64,000 nucleotides of DNA. It comes from Alphaproteobacteria bacterium. Its GTDB lineage: Bacteria; Myxococcota_A; UBA796; CAJQPC01. The stretch is from NCBI GenBank assembly GCA_020632795.1, contig JACKEV010000008.1, forward strand, positions 310,001 to 374,000. The letters are read 5' to 3'. The notes under the pieces are model-generated. The model saw nothing but the letters and a program-made list of their open reading frames with translations. It made no database searches and was not told where the DNA came from. The position numbers and the translations under genes were made by a program. This document shows, piece by piece, positions 33,857 to 42,579 of the stretch (the first letter of the stretch is position 1; each line of letters begins with the position of its first letter).

Positions 33857-35064
33857 CCTGGCTGTTGATCCTGACCACAGGCGTCGCCGAGGCTGCCTGC
33901 GACCCGAACACCTGCTGCAACGAAGAGATCGAGCAGGACTACAACTGCAACTTCATCGACCAGGCCTTCGAGCTGCCGGTGGACACCTCGGACGAGGAGT
34001 GCGCCAACAACGTCGATGAGAACGGCGATCCCTACCCCAACGGCGACTGGTACTACGACTACTGGTCCTTCGGGTGCATGTACCCGGTCATCGGCTACGA
34101 CGCCGACGAGGACGGCCTCTCCTACGGCACCCTGCTGCTGCCGCCGGACGCCGACTTCCCCGACCGCATCGTCGTGTTGCAGTGCGACAACTGTCCGGAC
34201 GACTACAACCCCCGCCAGGAGGACATGGACTGCGATGACGCCGGGGACCTCTGCGACAACTGCCTGGAGGACTTCAACCCCGACCAGTCCGACCTCGACC
34301 TCGACGCCCTGGGCGACGTCTGCGACAACTGCCCCCTGGTCCCCAACCCCGACCAGGCCGACGGCGACGTCGACGGCATCGGCGACCTCTGCGACAACTG
34401 CCCCGAGCTGTCCAACCCCCAGCAGACCGACTCCGACGGCGACCTGTGGGGCAACGACTGCGACAACTGCCCGCTGACCACCAACCCCGATCAGGCCGAC
34501 ACCGACGGCGACGAGAAGGGTGACGCCTGCGACAACTGCCCGGACATCGAGAACCCCGAGCAGTCCGACGCGGACCTCGACGGCATCGGCAACGTCTGCG
34601 ACAACTGCCCCGATGATTTCAACATCGAGCAGGACGACACCGACGGCGACGGCGTCGGCGACGCCTGCGACCTCTGCGTCGAGCTGCCCAACCCCGCGCA
34701 GCAGGACACCGACGGCGACGAGCTGGGCAACGCCTGCGACAACTGCCCGCTCGACCCCAACCTCACCCAGGTCGACACCGACGGTGACCTGGTGGGGGAC
34801 GTCTGCGACAACTGCGTCAACCTGGAGAACGCCGAGCAGACCGACAGCGACCTCGACGGGCTGGGCGACATCTGCGACAACTGCCCCAACGACCACAACC
34901 CCGATCAGGCCGACGAGGACGAGGACGGCATCGGCGATCGCTGCGACGCCGATCCCCGGCTGCGGGGCGGCGGGGCGCGCTGCGACACCGGCGCGGGGGC
35001 GACAGGCGGCCTGCTGCTCATGCTGGCGGCCCTCTTCGGGCGCCGTCGTGAGACCGTCACCTGA
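33853..35064 (+). CDS. Thrombospondin type 3 repeat protein with MYXO-CTERM-like tail
   Basis: 403 residues from GTG 33853, overlapping the OmpA-gene stop. A short signal (MTWLLILTTGVAEAAC) precedes a Cys-rich N-terminal region and about ten TSP3-type repeats of about 25 residues, each like NPDQADTDGDEKGDACDNCP. The Asp-rich loops should bind calcium and the paired Cys form disulfides. The C-terminal end has a Cys (RCDTG), a hydrophobic helix (ATGGLLLMLAALFG) and RRR, the layout of MYXO-CTERM sorting signals, implying anchoring at the cell surface after processing. Probably interacts with the coupled OmpA-family protein. Confidence 0.85.
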   Translation: MTWLLILTTGVAEAACDPNTCCNEEIEQDYNCNFIDQAFELPVDTSDEECANNVDENGDPYPNGDWYYDYWSFGCMYPVIGYDADEDGLSYGTLLLPPDADFPDRIVVLQCDNCPDDYNPRQEDMDCDDAGDLCDNCLEDFNPDQSDLDLDALGDVCDNCPLVPNPDQADGDVDGIGDLCDNCPELSNPQQTDSDGDLWGNDCDNCPLTTNPDQADTDGDEKGDACDNCPDIENPEQSDADLDGIGNVCDNCPDDFNIEQDDTDGDGVGDACDLCVELPNPAQQDTDGDELGNACDNCPLDPNLTQVDTDGDLVGDVCDNCVNLENAEQTDSDLDGLGDICDNCPNDHNPDQADEDEDGIGDRCDADPRLRGGGARCDTGAGATGGLLLMLAALFGRRRETVT

Positions 35065-35094
35065 TCCGAAGGTGCCCCTCAGGGGCTGGCGCGC

Positions 35095-35100
35095 TAGAAT
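35095..35100 (+). promoter_or_regulatory. Candidate leaderless -10 element TAGAAT
   Basis: TAGAAT matches five of six bases of TATAAT and lies exactly 8 nt before the ATG of the XPB-type helicase gene. The intervening CCCTCCAC is not a Shine-Dalgarno sequence. No -35 hexamer is seen 16-18 nt upstream. Confidence 0.45.
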
Positions 35101-35108
35101 CCCTCCAC

Positions 35109-36779
35109 ATGCGCTACGTCCCTGAGAACCCGTTGATCGTCCAGTCGGACCACACGCTCCTGCTGGAGACGATGGGGCCGCACTTCCGGGAGGTCCGCGA
35201 CGCGCTGATCCGCTTCGCGGAGCTGGTGAAGAGCCCCGAGTACGTCCACACCTACAAGGTCACCCCGCTCTCGCTGTGGAACGCGGCGGCGGCGGGCATG
35301 ACCCCGGGGCAGGTCGTCGAGATCCTCGACACCTGGTCCAAGTACGAGGTCCCCCCCAACGTCCCGGTCTCCATCCGCGAGACGATGGGGCGCTACGGGC
35401 GCCTCAAGCTGCTGCCCGACGGCGACGACCTGATCCTGGTCGCTGACGCGCCGGTGTTGATGACGGAGATCCTCAACACCAAGCAGGCCCAGCCCTTCCT
35501 GGGCAGGGCCGTGGACGACATCACCGTCCGCGTCGCCAAGGCCCACCGGGGCGAGCTCAAGCAGGCGCTCACCCACGTCGGCCACCCGGTCGAGGACCTC
35601 GCCGGCTACGTGGACGGCGAGGCGCTGGCGGTGGCCCTGCGGGAGCAGACCCTGGGCGGAAAGCCCTTCTCCTTCCGGGACTACCAGAACCTCGCCATCG
35701 AGGCCTTCCACGGCGACGGCCACAGCCAGGGCGGCTCCGGCGTGGTCGTGCTGCCCTGCGGCGCGGGCAAGACGATGGTGGGCATCGGCGCGATGGCCCG
35801 CCTGAACATGAAGACCCTGATCCTGTGCACCAACGTCACCGCGCTGCGCCAGTGGCGGGACGAGCTGCTCGACAAGACCGGGCTGACCGAGGACGACGTC
35901 GGCGAGTACTCCGGCGCGTCCAAGGACATCAAGCCGGTCACCCTGTCGACCTACCAGATCCTCACCTACCGCCGCAGCCGCACCGACAAGTTCGTCCACT
36001 TCGGGCTGTTCGACCGGGCCAACTGGGGCCTGATCATCTACGACGAGGTCCACCTCCTTCCCGCGCCGGTCTTCCGGGCGGTGGCGCTGCTCCAGGCCCG
36101 GCGTCGGCTGGGCCTCACCGCCACCCTGGTGCGCGAGGACGGCAAGCAGGGCGACGTGTTCGCCCTCATCGGGCCCAAGCGCTTCGACATGCCCTGGAAG
36201 GACCTGGAGCACCAGGGCTGGATCGCCTCGGCGAGCTGCACGGAGATCCGGGTGCCGCTCTCGGACGACGACCGCCTGCGCTACGCGGTGGCCGACGACC
36301 GGGCCAAGTTCCGGCTCTCCTCCACCAACCCCCGCAAGGGCCCCGTGGTCGAGCAGCTCCTGGAGAAGCACAAGGGCGAGCGCATCCTGGTGCTGGGCAT
36401 GTACCTCGACCAGCTCAACTGGCTGTCCAAGCGCTGGAAGATGCCGCTCATCACCGGCAAGACCCCCCAGTCACGCCGCGACGAGCTGTTCGAGGCGTTC
36501 CGCTCCGGGAAGATCTCCGCGATGGTCATCTCCAAGGTGGGCAACTTCTCGGTGGACCTGCCCGACGCCAGCGTGGCCATCCAGGTCTCGGGCACCTGGG
36601 GCAGCCGCCAGGAGGAGGCCCAGCGCCTCGGGCGCATCCTGCGCCCCAAGGGCGGCGACAACAAGGCCTGGTTCTACACCGTGGTCACCCGCGACAGCTC
36701 CGAGCAGACCTTCGCCGAGAAGCGCCAGCTCTTCCTGACCGAGCAGGGCTACGCCTACCGCATCGAGGTGCAGGGGTGA
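35109..36779 (+). CDS. XPB/Ssl2-type superfamily 2 DNA helicase
   Basis: 556 residues. The N-terminal ~190 residues (NPLIVQSDHTLLLETMG, KVTPLSLWNAAAAGMT) are the damage-recognition/N-terminal region typical of bacterial and archaeal XPB. Helicase motifs follow: FRDYQNLA, Walker A LPCGAGKT (about 216-223), DEVH (about 312-315), LTATLVREDGK with the RED motif that marks XPB, and QRLGRILRPKGGDN as motif VI. XPB unwinds DNA 3'-5' and acts in nucleotide excision repair in eukaryotes; bacterial roles are less defined. It overlaps a 69-residue ORF by GTGA. No Bax1-type nuclease is adjacent. Confidence 0.92.
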   Translation: MRYVPENPLIVQSDHTLLLETMGPHFREVRDALIRFAELVKSPEYVHTYKVTPLSLWNAAAAGMTPGQVVEILDTWSKYEVPPNVPVSIRETMGRYGRLKLLPDGDDLILVADAPVLMTEILNTKQAQPFLGRAVDDITVRVAKAHRGELKQALTHVGHPVEDLAGYVDGEALAVALREQTLGGKPFSFRDYQNLAIEAFHGDGHSQGGSGVVVLPCGAGKTMVGIGAMARLNMKTLILCTNVTALRQWRDELLDKTGLTEDDVGEYSGASKDIKPVTLSTYQILTYRRSRTDKFVHFGLFDRANWGLIIYDEVHLLPAPVFRAVALLQARRRLGLTATLVREDGKQGDVFALIGPKRFDMPWKDLEHQGWIASASCTEIRVPLSDDDRLRYAVADDRAKFRLSSTNPRKGPVVEQLLEKHKGERILVLGMYLDQLNWLSKRWKMPLITGKTPQSRRDELFEAFRSGKISAMVISKVGNFSVDLPDASVAIQVSGTWGSRQEEAQRLGRILRPKGGDNKAWFYTVVTRDSSEQTFAEKRQLFLTEQGYAYRIEVQG

Positions 36780-36985
36780 GCGAGACCATCGTCCACACCA
36801 ACCTGACGGTGCTCAAGGTCGCCGACCCCCACGTCTTCGAGGAGATCCGGGCGGTGATGCCCCTGGACGACTTCGTCTTCGGGCAGCTCTCCGACACCGA
36901 GCTGATCGTGGACCCCCGCCGGCTGCGCGAGCTGGTCAGCCGCCTGGACGCGAAGGGCATGGCGCCGCTGCTGAAGCGGGTCTGA
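36776..36985 (+). CDS. Small protein of unknown function coupled to the XPB helicase
   Basis: 69 residues from GTG 36776, overlapping the helicase TGA (GTGA). The sequence runs from VSETIVHTNLTVLKVADPHV (GTG read as Met) through FEEIRAVMPLDDFVFGQLSD to MAPLLKRV. It is soluble, mixed alpha/beta in character and has normal composition for the genome. The start-stop overlap and plausible protein sequence support a real gene. No family recognised; as a fixed downstream neighbour it may be an XPB accessory protein. Convergent with gloB, 43 nt away. Confidence 0.6.
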   Translation: MSETIVHTNLTVLKVADPHVFEEIRAVMPLDDFVFGQLSDTELIVDPRRLRELVSRLDAKGMAPLLKRV

Positions 36986-37028
36986 GCGCTGAAGCGGCCT
37001 GTTCATCGGATCTTCGGAAGAGCCTCCG

Positions 37029-37892
37029 TCAGAGCGGAAGCCCAGCGTCCCCCCGCTCCCGGTACCCCTTGAGGTCCTTCAAGGCCCGGGTCGCCGCGAA
37101 CACCGCCGCCGGATCGTCGCCCACCGCCTGGCCGAGCTGCCGGGCCACGTTCGCCCGCAGCGTCGGGCTGTGGCCCCGCAGGAAGGGGTTGGTCGCGCGC
37201 TCCTCGGCGACGGTGGAGGGCACCGCGCAGCGCCCCTCGGCCCGCAGCGCCCAGACCCGGCGGATGCGCTCGGCGAGGGCGGCGTTGTCGGGCTCCACGC
37301 TCCAGGCGAAGCGCAGGTTGTCCTGGGTGTACTCGTGGGCGCAGCACACCCGGGTGTCCCCGGGCAGCGCGGCGAGGCGCTGGAGGCTGGCGTGCATCTT
37401 CGCGGCGGGGCCGTCGAAGAGGTAGCCGCACCCGCCCGCGAACATCGTGTCCCCGCAGAACACCGCGCCGTCGAACACGAAGGAGACGTGGCCGTCGATG
37501 TGCCCCTCGGTGCGCAGCACCCGGCCCTCGGCCGCGTCCAGGCGCACCGTATCGCCCTCGTCCACCGGCTCGGTCATGCCGGGCACGTCCGCGGCGGCGC
37601 CCGCCGGGCCCACCACCCGCATCCCGGCCAGCCGGCCCATGCGCGCGAGGCCCTTGTTCACCCCGATGTGGTCCCAGTGGGTGTGGGTGTTGAGCACCGT
37701 GGTGAGCCGCAGCCCCCGCGCCGCGCACCAGGCGGTCACCGTCTCCGCCTCCGGGCCGTCGACCACCGCGCAGGCGCCGTCGGCGACGAGCGCCCAGATG
37801 AGGTTGTCCTGCAGGGACGGGAGCTGGTGGACCTCCAACAGACCCCCGGCGATGCGGAACGGGGGCGTGGGATGGGTGACGACGTGGGACAT
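37029..37892 (-). CDS. gloB: Hydroxyacylglutathione hydrolase (glyoxalase II)
   Basis: 287 residues; GGAGG six bases before ATG 37892. The metallo-beta-lactamase metal motif is intact (LNTHTHWDHIGVNKGL), followed by TEGHIDGHVSFV, VFCGDTMFAGGCG and CCAHEYTQDNLRFA, where HEYT is characteristic of glyoxalase II. The C-terminal region (EERATNPFLR) matches the thiol-binding domain. The enzyme hydrolyses S-lactoylglutathione to lactate in methylglyoxal detoxification in the cytosol. No glyoxalase I gene is next to it. The usual GHT motif reads GHI, so thiol specificity may differ slightly. Confidence 0.93.
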   Translation of the reverse strand: MSHVVTHPTPPFRIAGGLLEVHQLPSLQDNLIWALVADGACAVVDGPEAETVTAWCAARGLRLTTVLNTHTHWDHIGVNKGLARMGRLAGMRVVGPAGAAADVPGMTEPVDEGDTVRLDAAEGRVLRTEGHIDGHVSFVFDGAVFCGDTMFAGGCGYLFDGPAAKMHASLQRLAALPGDTRVCCAHEYTQDNLRFAWSVEPDNAALAERIRRVWALRAEGRCAVPSTVAEERATNPFLRGHSPTLRANVARQLGQAVGDDPAAVFAATRALKDLKGYRERGDAGLPL

Positions 37893-37932
37893 CGAGGACC
37901 TCCTGGATGGCCCTCTATCCCGCCGTGACATG

Positions 37933-37966
37933 CCTCGGGTCATTCCCCCGGGCCTTGCACCCGAGG
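37933..37966. repeat. 8-bp inverted repeat between gloB and the PPC-like gene
   Basis: CCTCGGGT (37933-37940) and ACCCGAGG (37959-37966) form perfect arms 18 nt apart in the divergent intergenic region. Arm-to-arm spacing of 26 bp would place them on roughly the same DNA face, so an operator for a dimeric regulator is possible; RNA hairpin is the alternative. Confidence 0.35.
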
Positions 37967-38017
37967 GCCCAAGGCGTGATGATCTCACGACCCTTTCGAA
38001 GCCAAGGAGTGCTTTCC

Positions 38018-38728
38018 ATGAAGAAGCTCGTTCTGGGGCTGGCCGCTCTGGCCTCCGCCGCCGTTGTCTCCACCGCTGTGATCGCTGACGAGGGCACCGC
38101 CCCGAACCGCTCGGTCGAGAAGGCCGAGGCCCAGGCCTCCTCCGCCGTCGCCGACGTCGCCACCGCCGCCGCGCTGGTCGACTGGGGCCGCGCCAACAAG
38201 TCCCCCGAGGCGCTGGTCACCGCCGCCCAGATGATCGTCTCCCTGCCCGAGGGCGCCACCGCCGAGTCCCGCAAGAAGGAGTCGGTCCAGGGCAAGGGCG
38301 AGGCCGGCGAGAAGGCCGAGGGCGCCGCGCTCAGCCTGGACCCCGCCGCCCTGGTCTCCGAGGCCGCCGCCATGGCCAAGGCCGCCGGCAACAAGGACCT
38401 CGCCAAGCACCTGGGCAAGATGACCGTCTCCACCCGCGGCGCGACCGGCGGGCCCAAGTACGTCGTCGAGCAGGTCCTGGCCAACGCCACCGACGTCTAC
38501 GTCGTGTCCTTCAACGGCCTGGAGCAGGCTGAGGTCGCCCTGGCGGGCGACGGCGACACCGACCTCGACCTCTTCGTGTTCGACGAGTACGGCAACCAGA
38601 TCGCCAGCGACGTCAGCTACGCCGACAAGGCGTATGTGAGCTGGACGCCCAAGTGGACCGGCAACTTCCGGGTCGAGGTCCGCAACCGGGGCAACGTCTA
38701 CAACCGCTACGTGCTGGTCACCAACTGA
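38018..38728 (+). CDS. Exported protein with pre-peptidase-C-like C-terminal domain
   Basis: 236 residues; AAGGAG lies eight bases before ATG. Signal peptide MKKLVLGLAALASAAVVSTA is followed by a helical, Ala/Lys/Glu-rich region (about 30-140) with no Cys. The last 85 residues form a beta domain of PPC type: TDVYVVSFNGLEQAEVALAG, DGDTDLDLFVFDEYGNQIAS and WTGNFRVEVRNRGNVYNRYV. PPC domains usually follow secreted peptidases; here there is no catalytic domain, so a binding or structural role is likely. The strong ribosome-binding site and clean signal peptide suggest good expression. Confidence 0.8.
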   Translation: MKKLVLGLAALASAAVVSTAVIADEGTAPNRSVEKAEAQASSAVADVATAAALVDWGRANKSPEALVTAAQMIVSLPEGATAESRKKESVQGKGEAGEKAEGAALSLDPAALVSEAAAMAKAAGNKDLAKHLGKMTVSTRGATGGPKYVVEQVLANATDVYVVSFNGLEQAEVALAGDGDTDLDLFVFDEYGNQIASDVSYADKAYVSWTPKWTGNFRVEVRNRGNVYNRYVLVTN

Positions 38729-38734
38729 GCAGGC

Positions 38735-39538
38735 TCAGCGGGGCTTGACCCCCTTGCTGACGAAGGCCGGCAGGTCGAGCGTCAGCGGGAAGGTGTGCTC
38801 CTCCTCCAGGGTCGCCACGGCGGCGTCCCGGAGGGGGCGCCACGCGAACGGCCCCATCGCGCGGGCCAGCAGCCGCAGGGGGGCGGCGGAGCGGGTGAAG
38901 CGGTCGATGGCCTCCGCCGCGCTCTCGTAGCGGGAGGGGACCACCACCCGGCGCACCTCGATCTCCTCCAGCCCGGCCTGCGCCAGCGCCGCGCGGATGG
39001 CGACCGGGCTGTTGAGGGGGAGCTGCTCGGGGGTGGGCGGCCCCATCGGCAGGTTGCGGGTGACCGCCTGGGAGAGGGTGTGCATCATCGGCGACTTCGT
39101 CACCGGGGGCCAGCTCGACACCACGACCCTGCCGCCGGGGCGCACGACCCGGGCCAGCTCGGCCAGGCCCTGGTCGGTGTCGGTGAAGAAGATGACCCCG
39201 AACATGGAGAACGCCGCGTCGACGCTGTCGTCGGCCTGGGGCAGGGCGTGCCCGTCGCCCTGGACCACCTCTACGTCGCGCACGCCGTCGGCCTCCAGGC
39301 GCTCCTGGAGGCGCGCGAGCATGCCCTCGGCGACGTCCAGGGCGCAGACCGAGGCCCCGCGCTGGTGCGCCGCCCGCGCCAGGGTCCCCGGGCCGGTGGC
39401 GACGTCGAGCACCCGGTGCCCGCGCGCCACCCCGGCCAGCTCCAGAGCGGCCTCGCAGAACGGCCCGAACAGCGGCGTGAGGTAGCGGTCGTAGTCCTCG
39501 GCGACCAGCTCCCAGGGCCCGCTGGAGGTCAGCTTCAT
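38735..39538 (-). CDS. Class I SAM-dependent methyltransferase
   Basis: 267 residues. Motif I is HRVLDVATGPGTLARAAHQR, the acidic motif II is VCALDVAEGML, followed by VQGDGHALPQADDSVDAAFS and LARVVRPGGRVVVSSW, as in UbiE/Methyltransf_11 small-molecule methyltransferases. It is the last gene of the export operon and its ATG overlaps the stop of the RND pump gene, so it may modify the pump's cargo or a membrane lipid. Substrate unknown. Confidence 0.88.
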   Translation of the reverse strand: MKLTSSGPWELVAEDYDRYLTPLFGPFCEAALELAGVARGHRVLDVATGPGTLARAAHQRGASVCALDVAEGMLARLQERLEADGVRDVEVVQGDGHALPQADDSVDAAFSMFGVIFFTDTDQGLAELARVVRPGGRVVVSSWPPVTKSPMMHTLSQAVTRNLPMGPPTPEQLPLNSPVAIRAALAQAGLEEIEVRRVVVPSRYESAAEAIDRFTRSAAPLRLLARAMGPFAWRPLRDAAVATLEEEHTFPLTLDLPAFVSKGVKPR

Positions 39539-42500
39539 GAAGGGCGCTCCACGTTGAACGCGATGGAGTAGGCCACCGGCACCAGCACCAGGGTCAGCAC
39601 GGTCCCGCCGGTCAGCCCACCGATCAGGGTCACCGCCATGCCCTCGAAGGTGGAGCCGCCCCCGAGGTAGAGCGGGATCAGCCCGGCCGTGGTGGTGATG
39701 GTGGTGAGCAGGATGGGCCGGACCCGGGCCACGCTGGCCTCCACCAGGGCGTCCGGCGGCGCGCGGCCTTCAGCGATCTCGGTGTCGATCCGGTCGATGA
39801 GCACGATGCCGTTGTTCAGCAGGATGCCGAACAGGCTGATCATCGCCAGCAGCGCGACGAAGCCGAACGGGGCGTCCAGCAGCAGCAGCGCCGGCACCAC
39901 GCCCACGACGGCGAACGGCAGCACGCTGAGGTTGATGACCATGCGCCGGAAGGAGTTGAACTGGAGGATCAGCAGCATCGCGATGATGAGCGCCGCGAGG
40001 GGGGCCACGCTGAGCAGCGACTGGTTGGCGTCCTCGGAGGCGGCCTGCTTGCCGCCCTCGGTGACCTTCGCGTCGAGGTCCTGGGTGTCGGCCCAGTCCA
40101 GCAGCGCGCCCTGGACGTCGCGGGCCAGCACGCCGGGGGCGACGTCGCAGGCGATCTCCACCGTCCGCGTCCGGTCCAGCCGCCGGATGCGCCCGTAGTC
40201 CAGCACCATGTCGACGTCCGCCACCTGCTGGAGCGAGGTGCTGGAGGAGGAGCCGAACACCGTGAGGTTGCGCAGCCCCGAGAGGTCCAGGTCGCGGGTG
40301 CCCGCGGAGCGCAGCACGATGGGCGTGCGGTCGTCGCCCTCCCGCAGCTCGGAGATCTCCACCCCCGAGAGCGCCGTCAGCAGCGAGGTGGCGACGTGCT
40401 GGTTGGTCAGGCCGGCCAGGCGCAGGCGGATGGGGTCGGCCGCCACGTCGAGCTTCTTCACCGGGCTGCCCCAGTCGTCCCGCACGTTGCGGGCGCCGGG
40501 GATCTCCCGAAGCTTGCCCTTGAGCGCCTCGACCGCCGCCATCAGGCGCACCTCGTCGGCCGCGGCGACCTTGATGGCCACGGGGGGACCGCTGTCGGGC
40601 CCGAGCTGGAGCGGGCCGGCCTCCGCCCGGGCGCCGATCAGGTTGCCCTCCACCCAGCGCACGATGTCCTCGGTCAGCCAGTCCACCGCCTCGCGGGAGC
40701 TGGCCCGCACCAGCAGCGCGATGCTGCCGGTGGCCTTGCTGGGGCCGAAGTAGGACAGCACGAAGCGCGGCAGGGCATCCCCCTGCATGGTGCCCCAGGA
40801 GACGACGCCCTCGGGGCGGTCCTCGGTGACCATCAGGTCGCGCTCGATGTGCTCGTGCAGCGCCGCCACCGCCTGCGCCGCGCGCTCCTCGGACACGCTG
40901 TCGGGCAGCGTGATCCCGGCGGTGAACATCGGGTTGTCGGAGGGCGCGAAGAACTCGTCGTCCACGAACCCGAACAGCGCGCCGGCCCCCACCAGCAGGG
41001 CCACCGCGAGGGCGATGGTGACGAAGCGCCGGCGCAGCGCAGCGCGCAGCACGCTCCGGTAGCGATCGTAGAGCGGCGTGTCGTAGACGTCCTGGGACGC
41101 CTCGACGTCGACCTTGAGGAAGGGCACGCACAGCGCGGGCAGGATGGTCAGCGCGATGGCCCACGACGCCATCAGCGCGAAGGTGACCACCATGAAGATG
41201 GGCTCGACGAACTCGCTGGCCCCGCCCTCGGCCAGGTAGATGGGCAGGAAGGCCGCGCAGGTGGTCAGCGAGCTGATCAGCAGCGGGACCCACAGCTCCT
41301 GGGCGGCGTCCACGACCGCCTCCAGGATGGGCTGGCCCTGCTGCACCCGCACCGTGGTGGTCTCCGACATCACGATGGCGTTGTCGACCAGCATGCCCAG
41401 CGCCAGCAGCAGCGCGGCGAGGGACATCTGGTCGATGCCGACGTCGAACGCCGACATCAGCATGAAGGTGGCGCACATGACCGTCGGCACCATCGAGGCC
41501 ACGATGGCCCCGGTGCGCAGCCCCAGGAAGGCCAGGATGACCAGGAAGACGATGCCGATGGACTGGAGCAGGCTGTTGACGAAGCCGTCGATGCGGTCCT
41601 GTACCGCGTCGGGCTCGAAGGCCAGCTCGTGCAGCTCCAGGCCCAGAGGCAGCTCGGCCTGGATCTGACGGACCTGCGCCCGGGTCTGCTCGCCGAAGCG
41701 CTGGCTGTTGCCGCCCTCGCGCTGGGAGGCGCCGATGATCACGGCGCGCTGGCCGTTGAAGTACGCCCACGGCGCGGCGGGGTCCTCCAGCGTGTCCCTC
41801 ACATCGACCAGGTCCCCCAAACGGGACAGGCCGCCGGAGGGCAGGGGGACGGTCAGCTCGCGGATGTCGTTGAGGTCGCGGAACGCCCCCGAGGGCTCCA
41901 GGGAGAGCTGCTCCTCGCCGACGTCGATCTGGCCGCCGGGGCTCATGATGTTCGCGGTCTGCACCAGGCCCGCGAGGGCCTCCGGGGAGAGCCCGGAGCG
42001 GCTGAGGCGGGCGTGGTCGAACTCCAGGACGATCTGGCGCTCCTGGTCGCCGAAGAGGTCCACCTCGGAGGCGTCGTCCACCAGCAGCAGGCGCTGCTTG
42101 ACCGCCTCGGCCGCCTGGACGTGCTCGACGTGGGGGAAGCCCTCGCTGGTGAGGGCGAACTGCACGCCGTAGTAGTTGCCCACGTTCGTGGTGACGATGG
42201 GGTCGAACGCCTCGGCGGGCAGGTCCGCCTGCGCGTCGGCCACCGCGTCCCGGATGTCCGTGAACACCGGATCCAGGTCGAAGATGGACTCGTCGATCTC
42301 CACCCGGATCCTGGACAGCCCGGTGCTGGAGGTGCTGGAGATCTCGACGACCTCGGGGATCTCCTGGATGGCCTCCTCGATGGGCGCGGTGACGAGCTGC
42401 TCCATGCGGCGGGGGCTGGCCCCGGGCAGCACCGTGACGACGCTGGCCACGCGGATGGTGTAGCCGGGGTCCTCGGCCTTGGGCAGCGCGTTGTAGGACA

Positions 42501-42579
42501 GCACGCCGGCCACGACGATGAGGATGAGGGCCATCCAGGTCACCCGGGTCCGGGTGACGGCCCAGCGGGTGAGGGTCAC
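39535..42579 (-). CDS. RND-family efflux transporter, inner-membrane pump
   Basis: 1014 residues, typical for the AcrB/MdtB/CusA superfamily. An N-terminal membrane helix (MALILIVVAGVLSYNALPKA) is followed by the porter domain (LPGASPRRMEQLVTAPIEEA), the TM4 segment ALGMLVDNAIVMSETTTVR with the proton-relay Asp, and late helices (LFGILLNNGIVLIDRIDTEI, RPILLTTITTTAGLIPLYLG). The GTG start overlaps the upstream membrane-fusion gene stop. Cargo is unknown; no metal-binding Met cluster of the CusA type is obvious, so drug, lipid or peptide export is more likely. It would work with the two upstream gene products as a three-part pump. Confidence 0.95.
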   Translation of the reverse strand: MTLTRWAVTRTRVTWMALILIVVAGVLSYNALPKAEDPGYTIRVASVVTVLPGASPRRMEQLVTAPIEEAIQEIPEVVEISSTSSTGLSRIRVEIDESIFDLDPVFTDIRDAVADAQADLPAEAFDPIVTTNVGNYYGVQFALTSEGFPHVEHVQAAEAVKQRLLLVDDASEVDLFGDQERQIVLEFDHARLSRSGLSPEALAGLVQTANIMSPGGQIDVGEEQLSLEPSGAFRDLNDIRELTVPLPSGGLSRLGDLVDVRDTLEDPAAPWAYFNGQRAVIIGASQREGGNSQRFGEQTRAQVRQIQAELPLGLELHELAFEPDAVQDRIDGFVNSLLQSIGIVFLVILAFLGLRTGAIVASMVPTVMCATFMLMSAFDVGIDQMSLAALLLALGMLVDNAIVMSETTTVRVQQGQPILEAVVDAAQELWVPLLISSLTTCAAFLPIYLAEGGASEFVEPIFMVVTFALMASWAIALTILPALCVPFLKVDVEASQDVYDTPLYDRYRSVLRAALRRRFVTIALAVALLVGAGALFGFVDDEFFAPSDNPMFTAGITLPDSVSEERAAQAVAALHEHIERDLMVTEDRPEGVVSWGTMQGDALPRFVLSYFGPSKATGSIALLVRASSREAVDWLTEDIVRWVEGNLIGARAEAGPLQLGPDSGPPVAIKVAAADEVRLMAAVEALKGKLREIPGARNVRDDWGSPVKKLDVAADPIRLRLAGLTNQHVATSLLTALSGVEISELREGDDRTPIVLRSAGTRDLDLSGLRNLTVFGSSSSTSLQQVADVDMVLDYGRIRRLDRTRTVEIACDVAPGVLARDVQGALLDWADTQDLDAKVTEGGKQAASEDANQSLLSVAPLAALIIAMLLILQFNSFRRMVINLSVLPFAVVGVVPALLLLDAPFGFVALLAMISLFGILLNNGIVLIDRIDTEIAEGRAPPDALVEASVARVRPILLTTITTTAGLIPLYLGGGSTFEGMAVTLIGGLTGGTVLTLVLVPVAYSIAFNVERPS

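Noticed and set aside
35074..35086. GCCCC/GGGGC mini-hairpin after the TSP3 gene as a terminator
   Set aside because: A 5-bp stem with a 3-nt loop and no U tract is expected by chance at this GC content.
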